Shown piece by piece: positions 27,636 through 37,148 of a stretch of 38,156 nt of DNA. The stretch covers positions 73,799 through 111,954 of the forward strand of contig JAADHV010000118.1 of assembly GCA_013151635.1 (NCBI GenBank), given 5' to 3'. Under the pieces are notes generated by a model. That model had not been told where the DNA came from. It did not search any database and was given only the letters and a program-made list of their open reading frames with translations. Made by a program: the position numbers and the translations under genes. Positions within the stretch are counted from its first letter, which is position 1; each line of letters opens with the position of its first letter. This DNA is from Deltaproteobacteria bacterium (GTDB taxonomy: Bacteria > Desulfobacterota > Desulfobacteria > Desulfobacterales > Desulfobacteraceae).

Positions 27636-29303
27636 TTACATTCTTTCCGGCGCTGTAACCCCAAGAAGTGTCAATCCGTTCCGGATAACCTTTTTTACGC
27701 CTAAGACAAGACTTAACCTGGCCCTTGTCAGTTCTTTTTCATCCGTAATAACCTTGTGCTTGTTATAATAGCCGTGGAATGCAGAAGCAAGACTCATTAA
27801 ATAGGTGAAAATCACATGGGGATGCAATGTTTTCGCGCTCTTTTCAACAGTCTGCCCGAATGTACTCAATATTTTCAAAAGATGAATCTCTTCTCCTGCA
27901 TCCAGCAAGTGAAGATGTTTCCCCTTATTAAAATCAATATCCCGAATAATATTTTCCTTTTTTGCCTTTAAAAGGATACCTGTAATTCTTGCGTGAACAT
28001 ATTGGACATAATAAACAGGATTCTGGGAATTTTTCTGTTTAGCCAGTTCAAGATCAAAATCAAGCCCTGAATCATAACTCCTGCTTAAAAACATGAATCT
28101 TGCAGCATCCCTGCCGACTTCATCGACAATATCCTTTAAAGTTACAAACTCTCCCGCCCTGGTGGACATTTGAAATGGTTTGCCCCCTCTTAAAAGATTA
28201 ACAAGCTGGATCAGGATCACTTCAAATTGTTCACTTTTCCTGCCCGATGCAACAATGGATGCATCAATCCTCTTGATATAGCCATGGTGGTCCGCACCCC
28301 AGACATCAATAACTTTTTGAAATCCGCGCTCATACTTTTCCATGTGATAGGCAATATCAGAAGCAAAATATGTTGTCCGCCCGTTATTTCTGACAACCAC
28401 CCTGTTTTTCTCATCACCGAAATCTTTGGTCTTAAACCAGAGTGCCCCGTCTTTTCTGTAGATCAGATCTTTTGACGTAAATTCTTCAATGGCTTTTTGA
28501 ACCCTGCCGGAATCATACAGACTTTGCTCACTGAAAAATTGATTAAATTTAACACCGAAACCTGCCAGGTCATCTTTAATACCTTGAAGAATTTTTTCTG
28601 CTGCAAACTTTGCACAAAACTCAATGGCCTCTTTCTCGTCTCCAAGTACAAAATCTTTTCCTTCTTTTTCAAGGATCTCACAGGCAAGGTCCTTGATATA
28701 ACCGCCTTTATAGCAGTCATCAGGAAACTTGATTTCTTTTCCTGTCATCTGTAGCAACCGTAACCAGACAGATGTTCCAAGGGTCCTTATCTGCCGGCCT
28801 GAATCATTAATATAATATTCTTTCTGGACATCAAACCCGGCAAAAGAAAGTATGTTACCCACAGAATCCCCAACCGCAGCCCCCCTGCCATGACCCACGT
28901 GCAAAGGCCCTGTAGGGTTTGCGCTGACAAATTCCACCTGCACCTTTTCATTTTGGCCGATATCAGAAGAGCCATAGGCTTTATCCTGTTCAAGAATACG
29001 GTCTATTACAGGATGCCATGCTTTGTTTGAAAGAAAAAAATTAATAAACCCCGGGCCTGCTATCTCAACTTTTTCAATCAAGCTTCCTTTTTCAATGGAT
29101 GAAACAATGCTTTCTGCAATTTTTCCGGGTGCCATTTTCTGGATAGAGGCGGAAACCATGGCAAAATTTGTGGAGAAATCCCCCTGGGATTTATGCCGGG
29201 GTTCTTCTATTTCCATTTCCGGGAACCTGCCCGACGGCAACTCACCATTCTCGAAAGCCTTTTGAGCGGCATTAAGAACAATTCTTCTAATGGTATGTTT
29301 CAT
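27636..29303 (-). CDS. argS: arginyl-tRNA synthetase
   Basis: A 555-aa class I synthetase. It has [20 protein letters not shown] (HIGH-type motif at about 135-138), [10 protein letters not shown], and [12 protein letters not shown] in place of the KMSKS loop, normal for ArgRS. The N-terminal add-1 domain and C-terminal DALR anticodon-binding domain are both present. It lies eight bases after the acidic-tail gene and precedes the SPOR gene by one base. Confidence 0.97.
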   Translation of the reverse strand: MKHTIRRIVLNAAQKAFENGELPSGRFPEMEIEEPRHKSQGDFSTNFAMVSASIQKMAPGKIAESIVSSIEKGSLIEKVEIAGPGFINFFLSNKAWHPVIDRILEQDKAYGSSDIGQNEKVQVEFVSANPTGPLHVGHGRGAAVGDSVGNILSFAGFDVQKEYYINDSGRQIRTLGTSVWLRLLQMTGKEIKFPDDCYKGGYIKDLACEILEKEGKDFVLGDEKEAIEFCAKFAAEKILQGIKDDLAGFGVKFNQFFSEQSLYDSGRVQKAIEEFTSKDLIYRKDGALWFKTKDFGDEKNRVVVRNNGRTTYFASDIAYHMEKYERGFQKVIDVWGADHHGYIKRIDASIVASGRKSEQFEVILIQLVNLLRGGKPFQMSTRAGEFVTLKDIVDEVGRDAARFMFLSRSYDSGLDFDLELAKQKNSQNPVYYVQYVHARITGILLKAKKENIIRDIDFNKGKHLHLLDAGEEIHLLKILSTFGQTVEKSAKTLHPHVIFTYLMSLASAFHGYYNKHKVITDEKELTRARLSLVLGVKKVIRNGLTLLGVTAPERM

Positions 29304-29311
29304 TATCAGCT

Positions 29312-29764
29312 CTAATTTTCGTGTTCAGAAGTATCTTCAGGGGTAAATTTCGGGGTGTCATCTTCAGAGTCTATTTCTTTTAATTCATCTTCCTTGGTGT
29401 CCCCGTCTTCTTCCAGTATTTTATCAATCTCGACATCCTCATCTTCCAGGCGGAATTTTTCTTCCTTTGGAAAGGCCTCGGAATCATCATATTCAACTAT
29501 AACCTTGACTTCTTCTTTATTTTTAAAAAATTCAATGGTAGTTTCATATAATTTTATGCAAAGATCAGAAGTGGGGAAAAAGCTTCTCCTTCTCAGCAAC
29601 CGGCTAAAGTCCTGAAAGCCTTTTTCCGAGGCTTTGACCATTTCTTCAAGATTATAGTCTTCTTCAAGAAGCGGGATTACGACTCCAGGGTCCACCTCAC
29701 TTGACTCCAGAACCGTCAAAATGCCGTCTTTTATATTTTTTTCAAATCTAATCTTCTGTCTCAT
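29312..29764 (-). CDS. uncharacterised protein with acidic C-terminal tail
   Basis: A 150-aa protein. Residues 1 to about 100 are mixed charged and hydrophobic and look folded, with [37 protein letters not shown] and [11 protein letters not shown]. Residues from about 105 are dominated by Glu/Asp and probably disordered. There is no signal peptide or membrane segment. AGGAG precedes the ATG by seven bases and the promoter at 29804-29831 lies just upstream, so it is the first gene of the argS operon. I do not recognise a family; the position suggests a housekeeping or regulatory role but proves nothing. Confidence 0.7.
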   Translation of the reverse strand: MRQKIRFEKNIKDGILTVLESSEVDPGVVIPLLEEDYNLEEMVKASEKGFQDFSRLLRRRSFFPTSDLCIKLYETTIEFFKNKEEVKVIVEYDDSEAFPKEEKFRLEDEDVEIDKILEEDGDTKEDELKEIDSEDDTPKFTPEDTSEHEN

Positions 29765-29803
29765 CCATTCTCTCCTGTTAATTTGGTTTACCTAAAACTT
29801 TTT

Positions 29804-29831
29804 AATATAGCGCAACTATTTATTCTGTCAA
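29804..29831 (-). promoter_or_regulatory. sigma70-type promoter of the argS-gatCA-mutL operon
   Basis: Minus strand: perfect TTGACA (complement of 29826-29831), a 16-base spacer, then TATATT (complement of 29804-29809). It lies about 40 bases before the acidic-tail gene and is the closest match to consensus in the window. Confidence 0.7.
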
Positions 29832-29873
29832 CAAGAAGCTAATCCTTTTCAAAATATCTACCCGGTCTTTTTT

Positions 29874-30653
29874 TCAAATCAGATCATTAAAATTTACAAG
29901 CTGTATCTGCCTGTAGGCCAAAAGCTTTTCAAAAAGAAATTCAAGAAAAATAAACGCATTATGGTTCATCCTCATGTGATGAATCATAATACCGCAGGTT
30001 CTGGATTGCATCCCCTTGGTAATCTCTTTCAAAAGCCCTTCCCATCCTTGTTCTGCATCTTTTTCCTTCCTTGTGTGCAGGTCCACGTGAACCATGAAAT
30101 CTTCAAGTCCTGCGGGCGGCACAGGAAGACTGTCATAACTTCTTGAAATCCCTTTGAATTTCATTTTTTTTAATACCTGCATTGTTTCAATGCTGCAACG
30201 ATTCCACGGTGGTGTGAAAACCTGTGTAAATTTTTCCTTTAAAATAGATTGAAGCCTCCTTTTGCCATTTAAGATATCATTTTGAACCTGTTCTAAGGTT
30301 CTTCCCGGACCGAACTCCTGTTTTTTCCCCCGGGTTTCATAGTTAATATGCCTGTAGCCGTGCATATGCCAGCAAAAATGATCCTGGTCTTTACCGGCAA
30401 GAGCGTTTATGGCTTCCCATCGTTTCCGGGTCAGCCAGGCTGGAACTACGGCAAGGCTTAAGGGAATACCATATTTTAAAAAAAGCTCCATCATCCTTGA
30501 AAAATTTTTTGATGGCACCCCTATATCATCTGCCCTGAAAAAAATTTTCAGGGTATTGTTAAAGTTTAGCCCCTCTTTGATTGAACTTTCCAATGATAAT
30601 TTAATCCTGGATGGCAAAAAATTGTCTGACGTTTTATAAATACTTGATATCAA
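29874..30653 (-). CDS. NodB-like polysaccharide deacetylase family protein
   Basis: A 259-aa protein with the NodB-homology motif set in order: FRADDIG (Asp pair at about 42-43), HGYRH (HxxxH, 98-102) and FTPPWNR (147-152). These are the metal and catalytic motifs of carbohydrate esterase family 4, which removes N- or O-acetyl groups from glycans. No signal peptide is seen, so it may act in the cytoplasm on a lipid-linked or nucleotide-linked sugar. The start is uncertain: the annotated codon is TTG overlapping the stop of the glycosyltransferase gene upstream, and AAGGAA sits only about two bases from it. The next ATG (residue 54) would destroy the DD motif. Confidence 0.78.
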   Translation of the reverse strand: MISSIYKTSDNFLPSRIKLSLESSIKEGLNFNNTLKIFFRADDIGVPSKNFSRMMELFLKYGIPLSLAVVPAWLTRKRWEAINALAGKDQDHFCWHMHGYRHINYETRGKKQEFGPGRTLEQVQNDILNGKRRLQSILKEKFTQVFTPPWNRCSIETMQVLKKMKFKGISRSYDSLPVPPAGLEDFMVHVDLHTRKEKDAEQGWEGLLKEITKGMQSRTCGIMIHHMRMNHNAFIFLEFLFEKLLAYRQIQLVNFNDLI

Positions 30654-31810
30654 TTCCTTATATGCTCCTCAATCCATTTCCTTGTATTCAAAGCTCCCTT
30701 AATATTCAAATTTATTTTTAAGGTTTGCTTTTGCTTTTCAAGGCATTTTTTCAAAATTGATGTAAATACCGGGACTTCAAGGTCTTTGTCCTCTAGAACT
30801 ATCATGGGGGCAAATTCTGCAATTTTTTTTGCGCGTGACAATTGTTCCAGGTTCTGGTCAAAGGGCAGGACAAGTGACGGGACATTTGCTGCAACAATAT
30901 TCATGCAGGTATTATATCCTGCCATACTGATGGAAAGATCCGAAGCCGCAAGCAGAGAAACAAAATCATGGGAAAATTGCTCAACCTTAATTGTGTTGCC
31001 TGCAAAAGAATGAAGATAATTTTTATCTTCCTCGCCCATATAAGGCCCTGTAAACACTTTAAACTTCCAGTCTTTTCCCTGCGGCAACTGATTAAATGCA
31101 CGGACAGCAGCTTTTAAAAGTTTTGCACCCACATTCCCGCCGCCTGCGCTTACGGTAATCAACCTGCCTTTCCCGGTTAATTCTGCCTTATGCCTTATAT
31201 GCATTACCTTTTCTTGATCCGGTAAGGGGGTTACAAACCCTGTGTAAAAAAGAGGAACATTTATCCTGTCCAGACTTGAAAATGTGGCGTCAAGCTTTAT
31301 CAATCTGGGATCAGAATGGACAAGTACTGCATCAAACCATGTATTTAATGCATTTATAACACGGTTTTCATACTTTGATCTGTCTTCTTTCTCAACCAGG
31401 ATATCCCGAAGACTGCATACAACCTTGCAATTTTTCTTTAACTTATCTTTTATAAAATCCAGGGCCGGAATCAGCTCAAACCTGAATGCCCTTCTGCCAA
31501 AGGGGTATAGTTCTATAAAAAAAAGATCAGGTTTTTCTTTTTGTATCAAAAAAAGCAATTTGTCCTGCCGTTCAAGTTTTACTGCTTCCACGGTTTTTTC
31601 AGGATCAACACTGTGAAGACAGGTAAAATCTTTGTCCATCATAAGCCCTGGAAGGCTCACGTGCCTGACATGGTCCGGCAAAGGTGCATCCACCTTTTTG
31701 CCACCGGTTACAAGAGTCACCTCAAAGCCTTGCATGGCCCTTGCTATCTCAAGGGTTCTAAAAAAATGCCCGACGCCCAGCACATGCTGGCAGTAAATAA
31801 TAATTTTCAC
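30650..31810 (-). CDS. glycosyltransferase, COG4671/MurG-like
   Basis: A 386-aa GT-B fold glycosyltransferase with no membrane segment. The N-terminus, YCQHVLGVGHFFRTLEIARA, has the Gly-rich GxGH..R loop. The C-terminal half has ITVSAGGGNVGAKLL and SMAGYNTCMNIVAANVPSLV, the nucleotide-sugar-binding region of this group. It is a paralogue of the gene at 34822-36078 (GLGHIRRTMAIA, TVTTGGGGDG, MGGYNTICEVL). The stop overlaps the deacetylase start by a few bases. Donor and acceptor are unknown. Confidence 0.85.
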   Translation of the reverse strand: MKIIIYCQHVLGVGHFFRTLEIARAMQGFEVTLVTGGKKVDAPLPDHVRHVSLPGLMMDKDFTCLHSVDPEKTVEAVKLERQDKLLFLIQKEKPDLFFIELYPFGRRAFRFELIPALDFIKDKLKKNCKVVCSLRDILVEKEDRSKYENRVINALNTWFDAVLVHSDPRLIKLDATFSSLDRINVPLFYTGFVTPLPDQEKVMHIRHKAELTGKGRLITVSAGGGNVGAKLLKAAVRAFNQLPQGKDWKFKVFTGPYMGEEDKNYLHSFAGNTIKVEQFSHDFVSLLAASDLSISMAGYNTCMNIVAANVPSLVLPFDQNLEQLSRAKKIAEFAPMIVLEDKDLEVPVFTSILKKCLEKQKQTLKINLNIKGALNTRKWIEEHIRN

Positions 31811-31875
31811 AAATAATTCCTAATTTCTATTTCATGGCGGTCTTGTTTTAAATCAGCAACATCCTGCACATCTGC

Positions 31876-32475
31876 CTATAAAAGCCTGATGCTGTTCAGT
31901 TTTTCGATTTTTATTTTCTTATTCCATACCAAAGCGTGAAGATGGCAGTCTTTTAATAAAGGGACTTTGCCCGGAGTGAAATTTTCACCCATGATCTTAT
32001 ATATAATTGCTTTCATGACACTTTGATGTGTAACAACCAGGATATTTTTTTTATCAAAGTCTTTGGCCGCCCTTGCAGTTGCCTTTAAACCTCTTTTTAA
32101 AACCCTGGTCCTGGGTTCGCCGCCGGGCGGGCAGAACTCCCATCCCCTTGATTCCTGGAGTTCAATTTCTCCCGGAGCCTGTTTTCTTATGTCAACTAGT
32201 TTCTGGCCTTCCCAGGTTCCAAAATCCTGCTCCCTTAAATCATCATCATATTCAATACCTGCAAAAATTTTACGTGAGATAATCTTTGCTGTCTGTTTTG
32301 CCCTTATCATGGGACTTGAAATTATCAGGTCAAATTTTTCAGGCTTTAAAATTTCTCCCCAGAGGCAGGCCTGGCTTATCCCTTCCCGGCAAAGAGCGAT
32401 ATCTTCTCTTCCCTGGATTTTTTTTTCCAGGTTCCATTGTGTCCTGGCGTGGCGGATGAATCCGAGTTTTACCAT
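31876..32475 (-). CDS. histidine phosphatase (phosphoglycerate mutase-like)
   Basis: A 199-aa member of the histidine phosphatase superfamily. The catalytic loop is FIRHARTQWN with His9; other residues are seen in SSPMIRAKQTA, LREQDFGTWEGQ, PPGGEPRTRV and LVVTHQSVMKA (second His). Broad substrate range is typical, so the target cannot be read; in this cluster a phospho-sugar or phosphorylated precursor is plausible. It starts on the base next to the stop of the upstream GT4 gene. Confidence 0.88.
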   Translation of the reverse strand: MVKLGFIRHARTQWNLEKKIQGREDIALCREGISQACLWGEILKPEKFDLIISSPMIRAKQTAKIISRKIFAGIEYDDDLREQDFGTWEGQKLVDIRKQAPGEIELQESRGWEFCPPGGEPRTRVLKRGLKATARAAKDFDKKNILVVTHQSVMKAIIYKIMGENFTPGKVPLLKDCHLHALVWNKKIKIEKLNSIRLL

Positions 32476-33588
32476 TCAGGAAATAACCTTATATAATATC
32501 TGTTCAAATTTTTTATAATTCCTGTCAATATCATGATGGTTTTTAACATGGGCTTTTGCATTCCTTCCCATTTCCCTGCAGATATCATTATTATTTAAAA
32601 AGTGTATCAGCATATCAGAAAAAGCCCTGCAATCATACATGGGAAGAAGAAAACCTGTTTTTTTATCCTCGACAACCTCAGGGATACCCCCGTTGTTGAA
32701 GGCCAGGACAGGCAGGGAACAGGACTGGGCCTCAAGATATACCATACCCAGAGATTCCCTGATACCTGGAAACGCAAATACATCCCCGGAACTGTAAAAA
32801 ATATACATGTCCTCCCGATGAATCTTCCCGGCAAAGGTGCAGTGCCCCGGGATATGCTTCCCGGCAAGTGTTTTCAGTTTATTTTCCATTTTACCGCTGC
32901 CTGCAATCACAAGATGGAATTTTATATTTAATTTCACAAGGTTTTCGCAGCATAAAATCAACCATGAAAGTCCTTTTGTTTTGACATCATCCCTGAACAT
33001 CCCAGCCGAAAGGACAACAGGGCAATCGTTTTTTATTCCCCATTTTTTTTTCAATCGTTTGCCCTGATCATCATCTTTTTTAAATGCACCAGGTTTAATA
33101 CCTGGTTTAATATAGGTGAGCTTTTCTTCTGCTATTATGCGTTTGAGGTTTTTGAAGTCAGACAATTTATTTGTAAAAACGTGATCTGCCTGCATCAGGG
33201 CCGCAAAATTAAGATAGTAGCCTAAAATTGTTTTAAGCCTTCTTTTCCTTTTTGTGGAATAAATCCCCTGGAAAATGACATACCTGATCCCCAGTATTTT
33301 GCATATCAGGGGACCTAAAAGGTCTGGCGCCTTATAATAGGTATGATAGGTAAGCCATAAATCCGGCGGATTTTTATAAAGTTTTTTTAAACACCTGGTA
33401 AAATCCTTTGCCCATAAAAACAAGAGCCAGGGTTTAAAATAAATCCACCTGGCCCTTAAAGTACTCTGGACATCAATTTTATGGCCCTGATCTTTGAGGA
33501 ATGAAAAAAGTCCCCTGGCAATTATAAGGTCGCCTGAGGGGTTTTCATGCCCCAGTGGTTTAAACGGCGCATAAAAGGCAATTTTCAT
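32476..33588 (-). CDS. GT4-type glycosyltransferase
   Basis: A 370-aa GT-B retaining glycosyltransferase. The C-terminal half shows VVLSAGMFRDDVKTKGL, HLVIAGSGKMENKLK, FAFPGIRESLGMVYLEAQ (the E-x7-E catalytic/donor motif) and LAFNNGGIPEVV. The N-terminal half has YAPFKPLGHENPSGD for the acceptor side. It begins 11 bases after the next GT4 gene and abuts the phosphatase gene. Confidence 0.9.
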   Translation of the reverse strand: MKIAFYAPFKPLGHENPSGDLIIARGLFSFLKDQGHKIDVQSTLRARWIYFKPWLLFLWAKDFTRCLKKLYKNPPDLWLTYHTYYKAPDLLGPLICKILGIRYVIFQGIYSTKRKRRLKTILGYYLNFAALMQADHVFTNKLSDFKNLKRIIAEEKLTYIKPGIKPGAFKKDDDQGKRLKKKWGIKNDCPVVLSAGMFRDDVKTKGLSWLILCCENLVKLNIKFHLVIAGSGKMENKLKTLAGKHIPGHCTFAGKIHREDMYIFYSSGDVFAFPGIRESLGMVYLEAQSCSLPVLAFNNGGIPEVVEDKKTGFLLPMYDCRAFSDMLIHFLNNNDICREMGRNAKAHVKNHHDIDRNYKKFEQILYKVIS

Positions 33589-33599
33589 ATTACACCCGG

Positions 33600-34874
33600 C
33601 TATTGAACCTGATCCGGGCTGACCCCAAGGCCGGGTATCATGTTGCTGTAAATCCGGGCAAGATCATTTACAAGCTTCTGGTTATTAAAATCCCCGGTAA
33701 TTCTTTTTCTTGCCTCAAACCTTACCTTTTTTCTCAAATTAACATCTTTTAAAAGGGTTTCTATAGCGTCTGCAAAAGCCAGAGGATCCTTTGGCGGCAC
33801 CACCTTTCCTGTAACCCCGTCTTCCAGGAATTCCGGCAATCCTGAAACATTGGTTGCCACAACAGGCAAATTCATTGCCATGCTTTCCGCCATTACATTG
33901 GGAATACCGTCCCTGTCACCGTTTTCTGCAATCTGGCAGCCAAGCACAAACAAATCAGAATCAGCATAATGTTTGATAACCTCTTCGTGGGCCAAAGTTC
34001 CTAAAAGCTTTGTAACTTTTTCAAGTCCAAGTGTTTTAATCAGTTTGACCACTTTATCATGGTCATCTCCTTCTCCAACCAGGGTATGCGTAAAGCGTAT
34101 CCCCCGGTCACGCAGGACAGCCAGGGCGCGATAAATGGTTTCAAGCCCTTTTTTCTCGGTTATTCTTGCCACTGTCAAGAGCTTATAAGGAGGGGAACAA
34201 GACACATTATTCAACTTTGGCGAAAAATAATCAAGGTTGATCCCGTGATATACGCAGAAAACAGGTGTGGTGCTGTTACAGGCAAGCCTTGACAGGTGAT
34301 TTTTATTGTATTTTGTACATGTCACAACAAACCTTGCCATATCAATCTTTTCTTTCAGCTGTCTTGGATCAGAGGTATAAATATCTTTTGCATGGGCAAA
34401 AAAACTGAAAGGTATGCCGCTTAAAAGGCTTGAAAACAATGCCACAGATGTGGGTGAGTGGGCGAAATGGGCCTGGAAATGAACAATGTTTTTGCCAGGC
34501 AGGTATTTATTTGTAAGATATCCTGCCTGGAGAAGGTGTTTAATGGTGGCTGATTTTCTTGTCCTGATCCAGCGTACTCCGGCTTTTCTGACAGCTTTAA
34601 AATATTTTTTCGGTTTTTTCATTGCCAGCATGAAATTATGATAGATAAGAGGCAATAAATTATCAAGTATTGTGCTGGGAAGATAGTCCACTTCTGCCTT
34701 AATCATTCTTATACTGTCATGGGTAAATGCCTCTCTTGGATGACGCATGGATATAATGTGGATCTTAAACCCAAGTGTTTCTAAAAGCAGTATCTCGTTT
34801 GAAATAAAGGTCTCTGATATCCTAGGGTAGCCTTTTAAAACCATACACAGGATCGGGGTAGCAGTTTTTTTCAT
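33600..34874 (-). CDS. GT4-type glycosyltransferase, WcaL-like
   Basis: A 424-aa GT-B glycosyltransferase. Motifs include VLKGYPRISETFISNEI at the start (typical of colanic-acid WcaL and relatives), LLTVARITEKKGLETIYRAL, THTLVGEGDDHDKV, GIPNVMAESMAMNLPVVAT and GLPEFLEDGVTGKVVPP. The E-x7-E motif reads D-x7-E, a variant common in this subfamily. Start placed at ATG 34874 with GGAACGG upstream; an in-frame GTG at 34907 has no ribosome-binding site. The gene overlaps its upstream neighbour by 53 bases. Confidence 0.88.
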   Translation of the reverse strand: MKKTATPILCMVLKGYPRISETFISNEILLLETLGFKIHIISMRHPREAFTHDSIRMIKAEVDYLPSTILDNLLPLIYHNFMLAMKKPKKYFKAVRKAGVRWIRTRKSATIKHLLQAGYLTNKYLPGKNIVHFQAHFAHSPTSVALFSSLLSGIPFSFFAHAKDIYTSDPRQLKEKIDMARFVVTCTKYNKNHLSRLACNSTTPVFCVYHGINLDYFSPKLNNVSCSPPYKLLTVARITEKKGLETIYRALAVLRDRGIRFTHTLVGEGDDHDKVVKLIKTLGLEKVTKLLGTLAHEEVIKHYADSDLFVLGCQIAENGDRDGIPNVMAESMAMNLPVVATNVSGLPEFLEDGVTGKVVPPKDPLAFADAIETLLKDVNLRKKVRFEARKRITGDFNNQKLVNDLARIYSNMIPGLGVSPDQVQ

Positions 34875-36078
34875 TTTTACCGTTCCAAAATTTTGATATG
34901 CGCTCACAAATATTCACAATTCCGGTCATTTTAAACCTGGTCATGGCTTTTGTAAAAGACTCTTTATTTTCAAGCATGCTAAGAATTTTTTCTTCCAGGT
35001 TCAAGTTATTAAGCTTAGTCCAGGGGATAAAGTCAACCAGGTGTTCCCGGTTAAAGGCCTTAGCCCTGATAAATTGTTCTTTCCTAGGAGTTTCCCTTGG
35101 GATAACAAGAGACATGGTTTTAGAAGAAAGCACTTCGCAGATTGTATTGTATCCACCCATGCACACAACAATATCCGATGCTGCAATCAGTGTTTCCATG
35201 TCTGAAAAAAAATCATAGGCCAGTACCCCAAGCTCATTTGCACGTTCCAATATCAGGTCTTTATCGTTCCTGGATAAAAACGGCCCCGTGACCATAACAC
35301 TTTGAAAGGGTGGCAAAATCGATTGTTCCCTCATTCTTTCAAGCATTTTCAAATATGAATCCAGAACGTGGAATCCGTCTCCGCCGCCACCTGTTGTAAC
35401 GGTTACAAGGCTCTCATTTTTCATGACATTCAATTGGAGCCTTAATGCTTTGGACACGCTTTTTTCAGGCACCTTTCGCGGGATATAACCTGTGAAATGA
35501 ACTTTTTTATTTATGGATTCGGGTATTTCATACTCTTTTACAGGGTCATAGACGTCTTTTTGCCCATATACCCATACCTCGCTGTAAAGGTCCTCTATGG
35601 TTGAATATATGTTTTTTTTCCTCCAGTCTGCCCTGACTGTATCCGCATCATCCATTATATCCCTCAGCCCGAGGATGGTTTTTGTATCTTTCAAATTCGC
35701 TTTTATCCATTCCAGTGCGGGCAGGACTTCTTTTTTCAGGCCCTGGGGTTCCTTGTCCACAATAAAAAGATCAGGCAGAAATGTTTTTACAGTTGCCATG
35801 ATAATGCTCTGCCTGATCTCCATTGCCTGCATGGGATCAATCCTTATGGTCAAAGGAAAATACTCGTCATTTGCCTTTTTTATCATACCGGGAATCCTGA
35901 CATAATCGACATATTTGGGAAAAGTCAGCCGTCCTGCAATGGGCGATCCTGTGAGGATCAAAATATTGGTATTGGATTTTCTAAGCTGCTCGGCAATGGC
36001 CATGGTTCTTCTGATATGCCCAAGTCCGTAGGTATCATGGGAATACATCAGGATATTGAAAGTTGCATCTTTATTCAT
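34822..36078 (-). CDS. glycosyltransferase, COG4671/MurG-like
   Basis: A 418-aa relative of the gene at 30650-31810. Its blocks are LMYSHDTYGLGHIRRTMAIA at the N-terminus, SPIAGRLTFPKYVDYVRIPG, VTTGGGGDGFHVLDSYLK, VMVTGPFLSRNDKDLI and MGGYNTICEVLSSKTMSLVI. It begins four bases after the GSCFA gene's stop. The last 53 bases overlap the next glycosyltransferase. Likely cytoplasmic; acceptor unknown. Confidence 0.88.
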   Translation of the reverse strand: MNKDATFNILMYSHDTYGLGHIRRTMAIAEQLRKSNTNILILTGSPIAGRLTFPKYVDYVRIPGMIKKANDEYFPLTIRIDPMQAMEIRQSIIMATVKTFLPDLFIVDKEPQGLKKEVLPALEWIKANLKDTKTILGLRDIMDDADTVRADWRKKNIYSTIEDLYSEVWVYGQKDVYDPVKEYEIPESINKKVHFTGYIPRKVPEKSVSKALRLQLNVMKNESLVTVTTGGGGDGFHVLDSYLKMLERMREQSILPPFQSVMVTGPFLSRNDKDLILERANELGVLAYDFFSDMETLIAASDIVVCMGGYNTICEVLSSKTMSLVIPRETPRKEQFIRAKAFNREHLVDFIPWTKLNNLNLEEKILSMLENKESFTKAMTRFKMTGIVNICERISKFWNGKNEKNCYPDPVYGFKRLP

Positions 36079-36082
36079 GGAA

Positions 36083-37045
36083 TTAAGGTTTTTCTCCTTT
36101 TGAATAAAACCGGAAAAAATGTTTCATAATAAGTTCAACAGTTTCCCGGTTAATATGAAAATTTTCTTTTCCATATTGAAAACAGCTCTGGTTCATCATC
36201 ATATTAAAATCAGTTGCAATTTCATAACTTGGGAAATAGTACACATCTTCATGCCTGCATGCGAATTCATCGGCAACAGCCCTCAAGGTTGACTTGGAGT
36301 TGCAATTTGCACTGATAACATCCATGTCCTCCCGGAACGTGGCCCACAAATGCACAGGAGAAATAGTAATGATAAGCCTGCAATCCTTATTATATTTTTT
36401 AACAATTTTATAAATTTTTTCTAAATTATCAAGGTTTTCAGGATACCTGCTGACCCTGAAGACATATTCATCCATACCGCCCCCTTCATTAAAATAAGGG
36501 CCTGACGGCAGGCAGATCACGCTTTTATCCGATTTATCCTCCCAGATTTCGGTAAGGCCGAGGGTCAATATCAAGACAGAGGCCTTTATAATTGCACGTC
36601 TTGAACATTCAATATGGGACTTGAAATCTTTTTCAGCCTCACTGATCGAATCATAAAGAATGATCCTGCGGTAGGGGTCCTGGATCTGACCTGATTTGGG
36701 AGATACCCACCACCTTGTTTCAGGGGTAAAGGATTCAAAGGTATATTCAAAGATCTGCCTCATGGAAAAGGTGTTATAGGTTCTTTCCCAGGCGGCACTG
36801 GCATGGACTGATGCCGGATGGTGTGTTTCCTCTGTGATATAGTTATACCCCTGTCTTATCAGGACTTTTCTTATCTCCCTTGCAAAGCAGGAACCCATGG
36901 ATGCAATGGGCATGGATTTATCAATTATGAAATTTGAATTTTCGTCGTGAGGGTATTGGCCCGGTATGAATTTGTTATCATAAGAGCCCGGCCAGACCTG
37001 CCAGGGCTCAAATCTGTGTACCGGGTGCATTTCAGAGATTGCCAT
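36083..37045 (-). CDS. GSCFA-domain protein (SGNH-hydrolase-like)
   Basis: A 320-aa protein with the namesake motif MGSCFAREI (GSCFA at 51-55; Ser52 is the likely nucleophile by analogy with SGNH enzymes). Further conserved blocks are WERTYNTFSMRQIF, LTLGLTEIW and ITISPVHLW. The GSCFA family is related to SGNH hydrolases but its substrates are largely undefined. There is no signal peptide. It is preceded by a candidate promoter and followed after four bases by a glycosyltransferase gene, which suggests a role in acylating or deacylating the glycan. Confidence 0.88.
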   Translation of the reverse strand: MAISEMHPVHRFEPWQVWPGSYDNKFIPGQYPHDENSNFIIDKSMPIASMGSCFAREIRKVLIRQGYNYITEETHHPASVHASAAWERTYNTFSMRQIFEYTFESFTPETRWWVSPKSGQIQDPYRRIILYDSISEAEKDFKSHIECSRRAIIKASVLILTLGLTEIWEDKSDKSVICLPSGPYFNEGGGMDEYVFRVSRYPENLDNLEKIYKIVKKYNKDCRLIITISPVHLWATFREDMDVISANCNSKSTLRAVADEFACRHEDVYYFPSYEIATDFNMMMNQSCFQYGKENFHINRETVELIMKHFFRFYSKGEKP

Positions 37046-37071
37046 AATTATCCTATTCTTTTTTGATTGTA

Positions 37072-37100
37072 TTTGTAACCAAACTTGTGGATCAAGTCAA
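37072..37100 (-). promoter_or_regulatory. candidate promoter of the GSCFA/glycosyltransferase genes
   Basis: Minus strand: TTGACT (complement of 37095-37100), 17-base spacer, TACAAA (complement of 37072-37077). It lies in the 103-base gap between the radical SAM gene and the GSCFA gene, so the latter may start its own transcript. Confidence 0.5.
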
Positions 37101-37148
37101 GAAAATGACAAGATAAACAAGGTAATCCCGATACCCTTTAATGGATTT

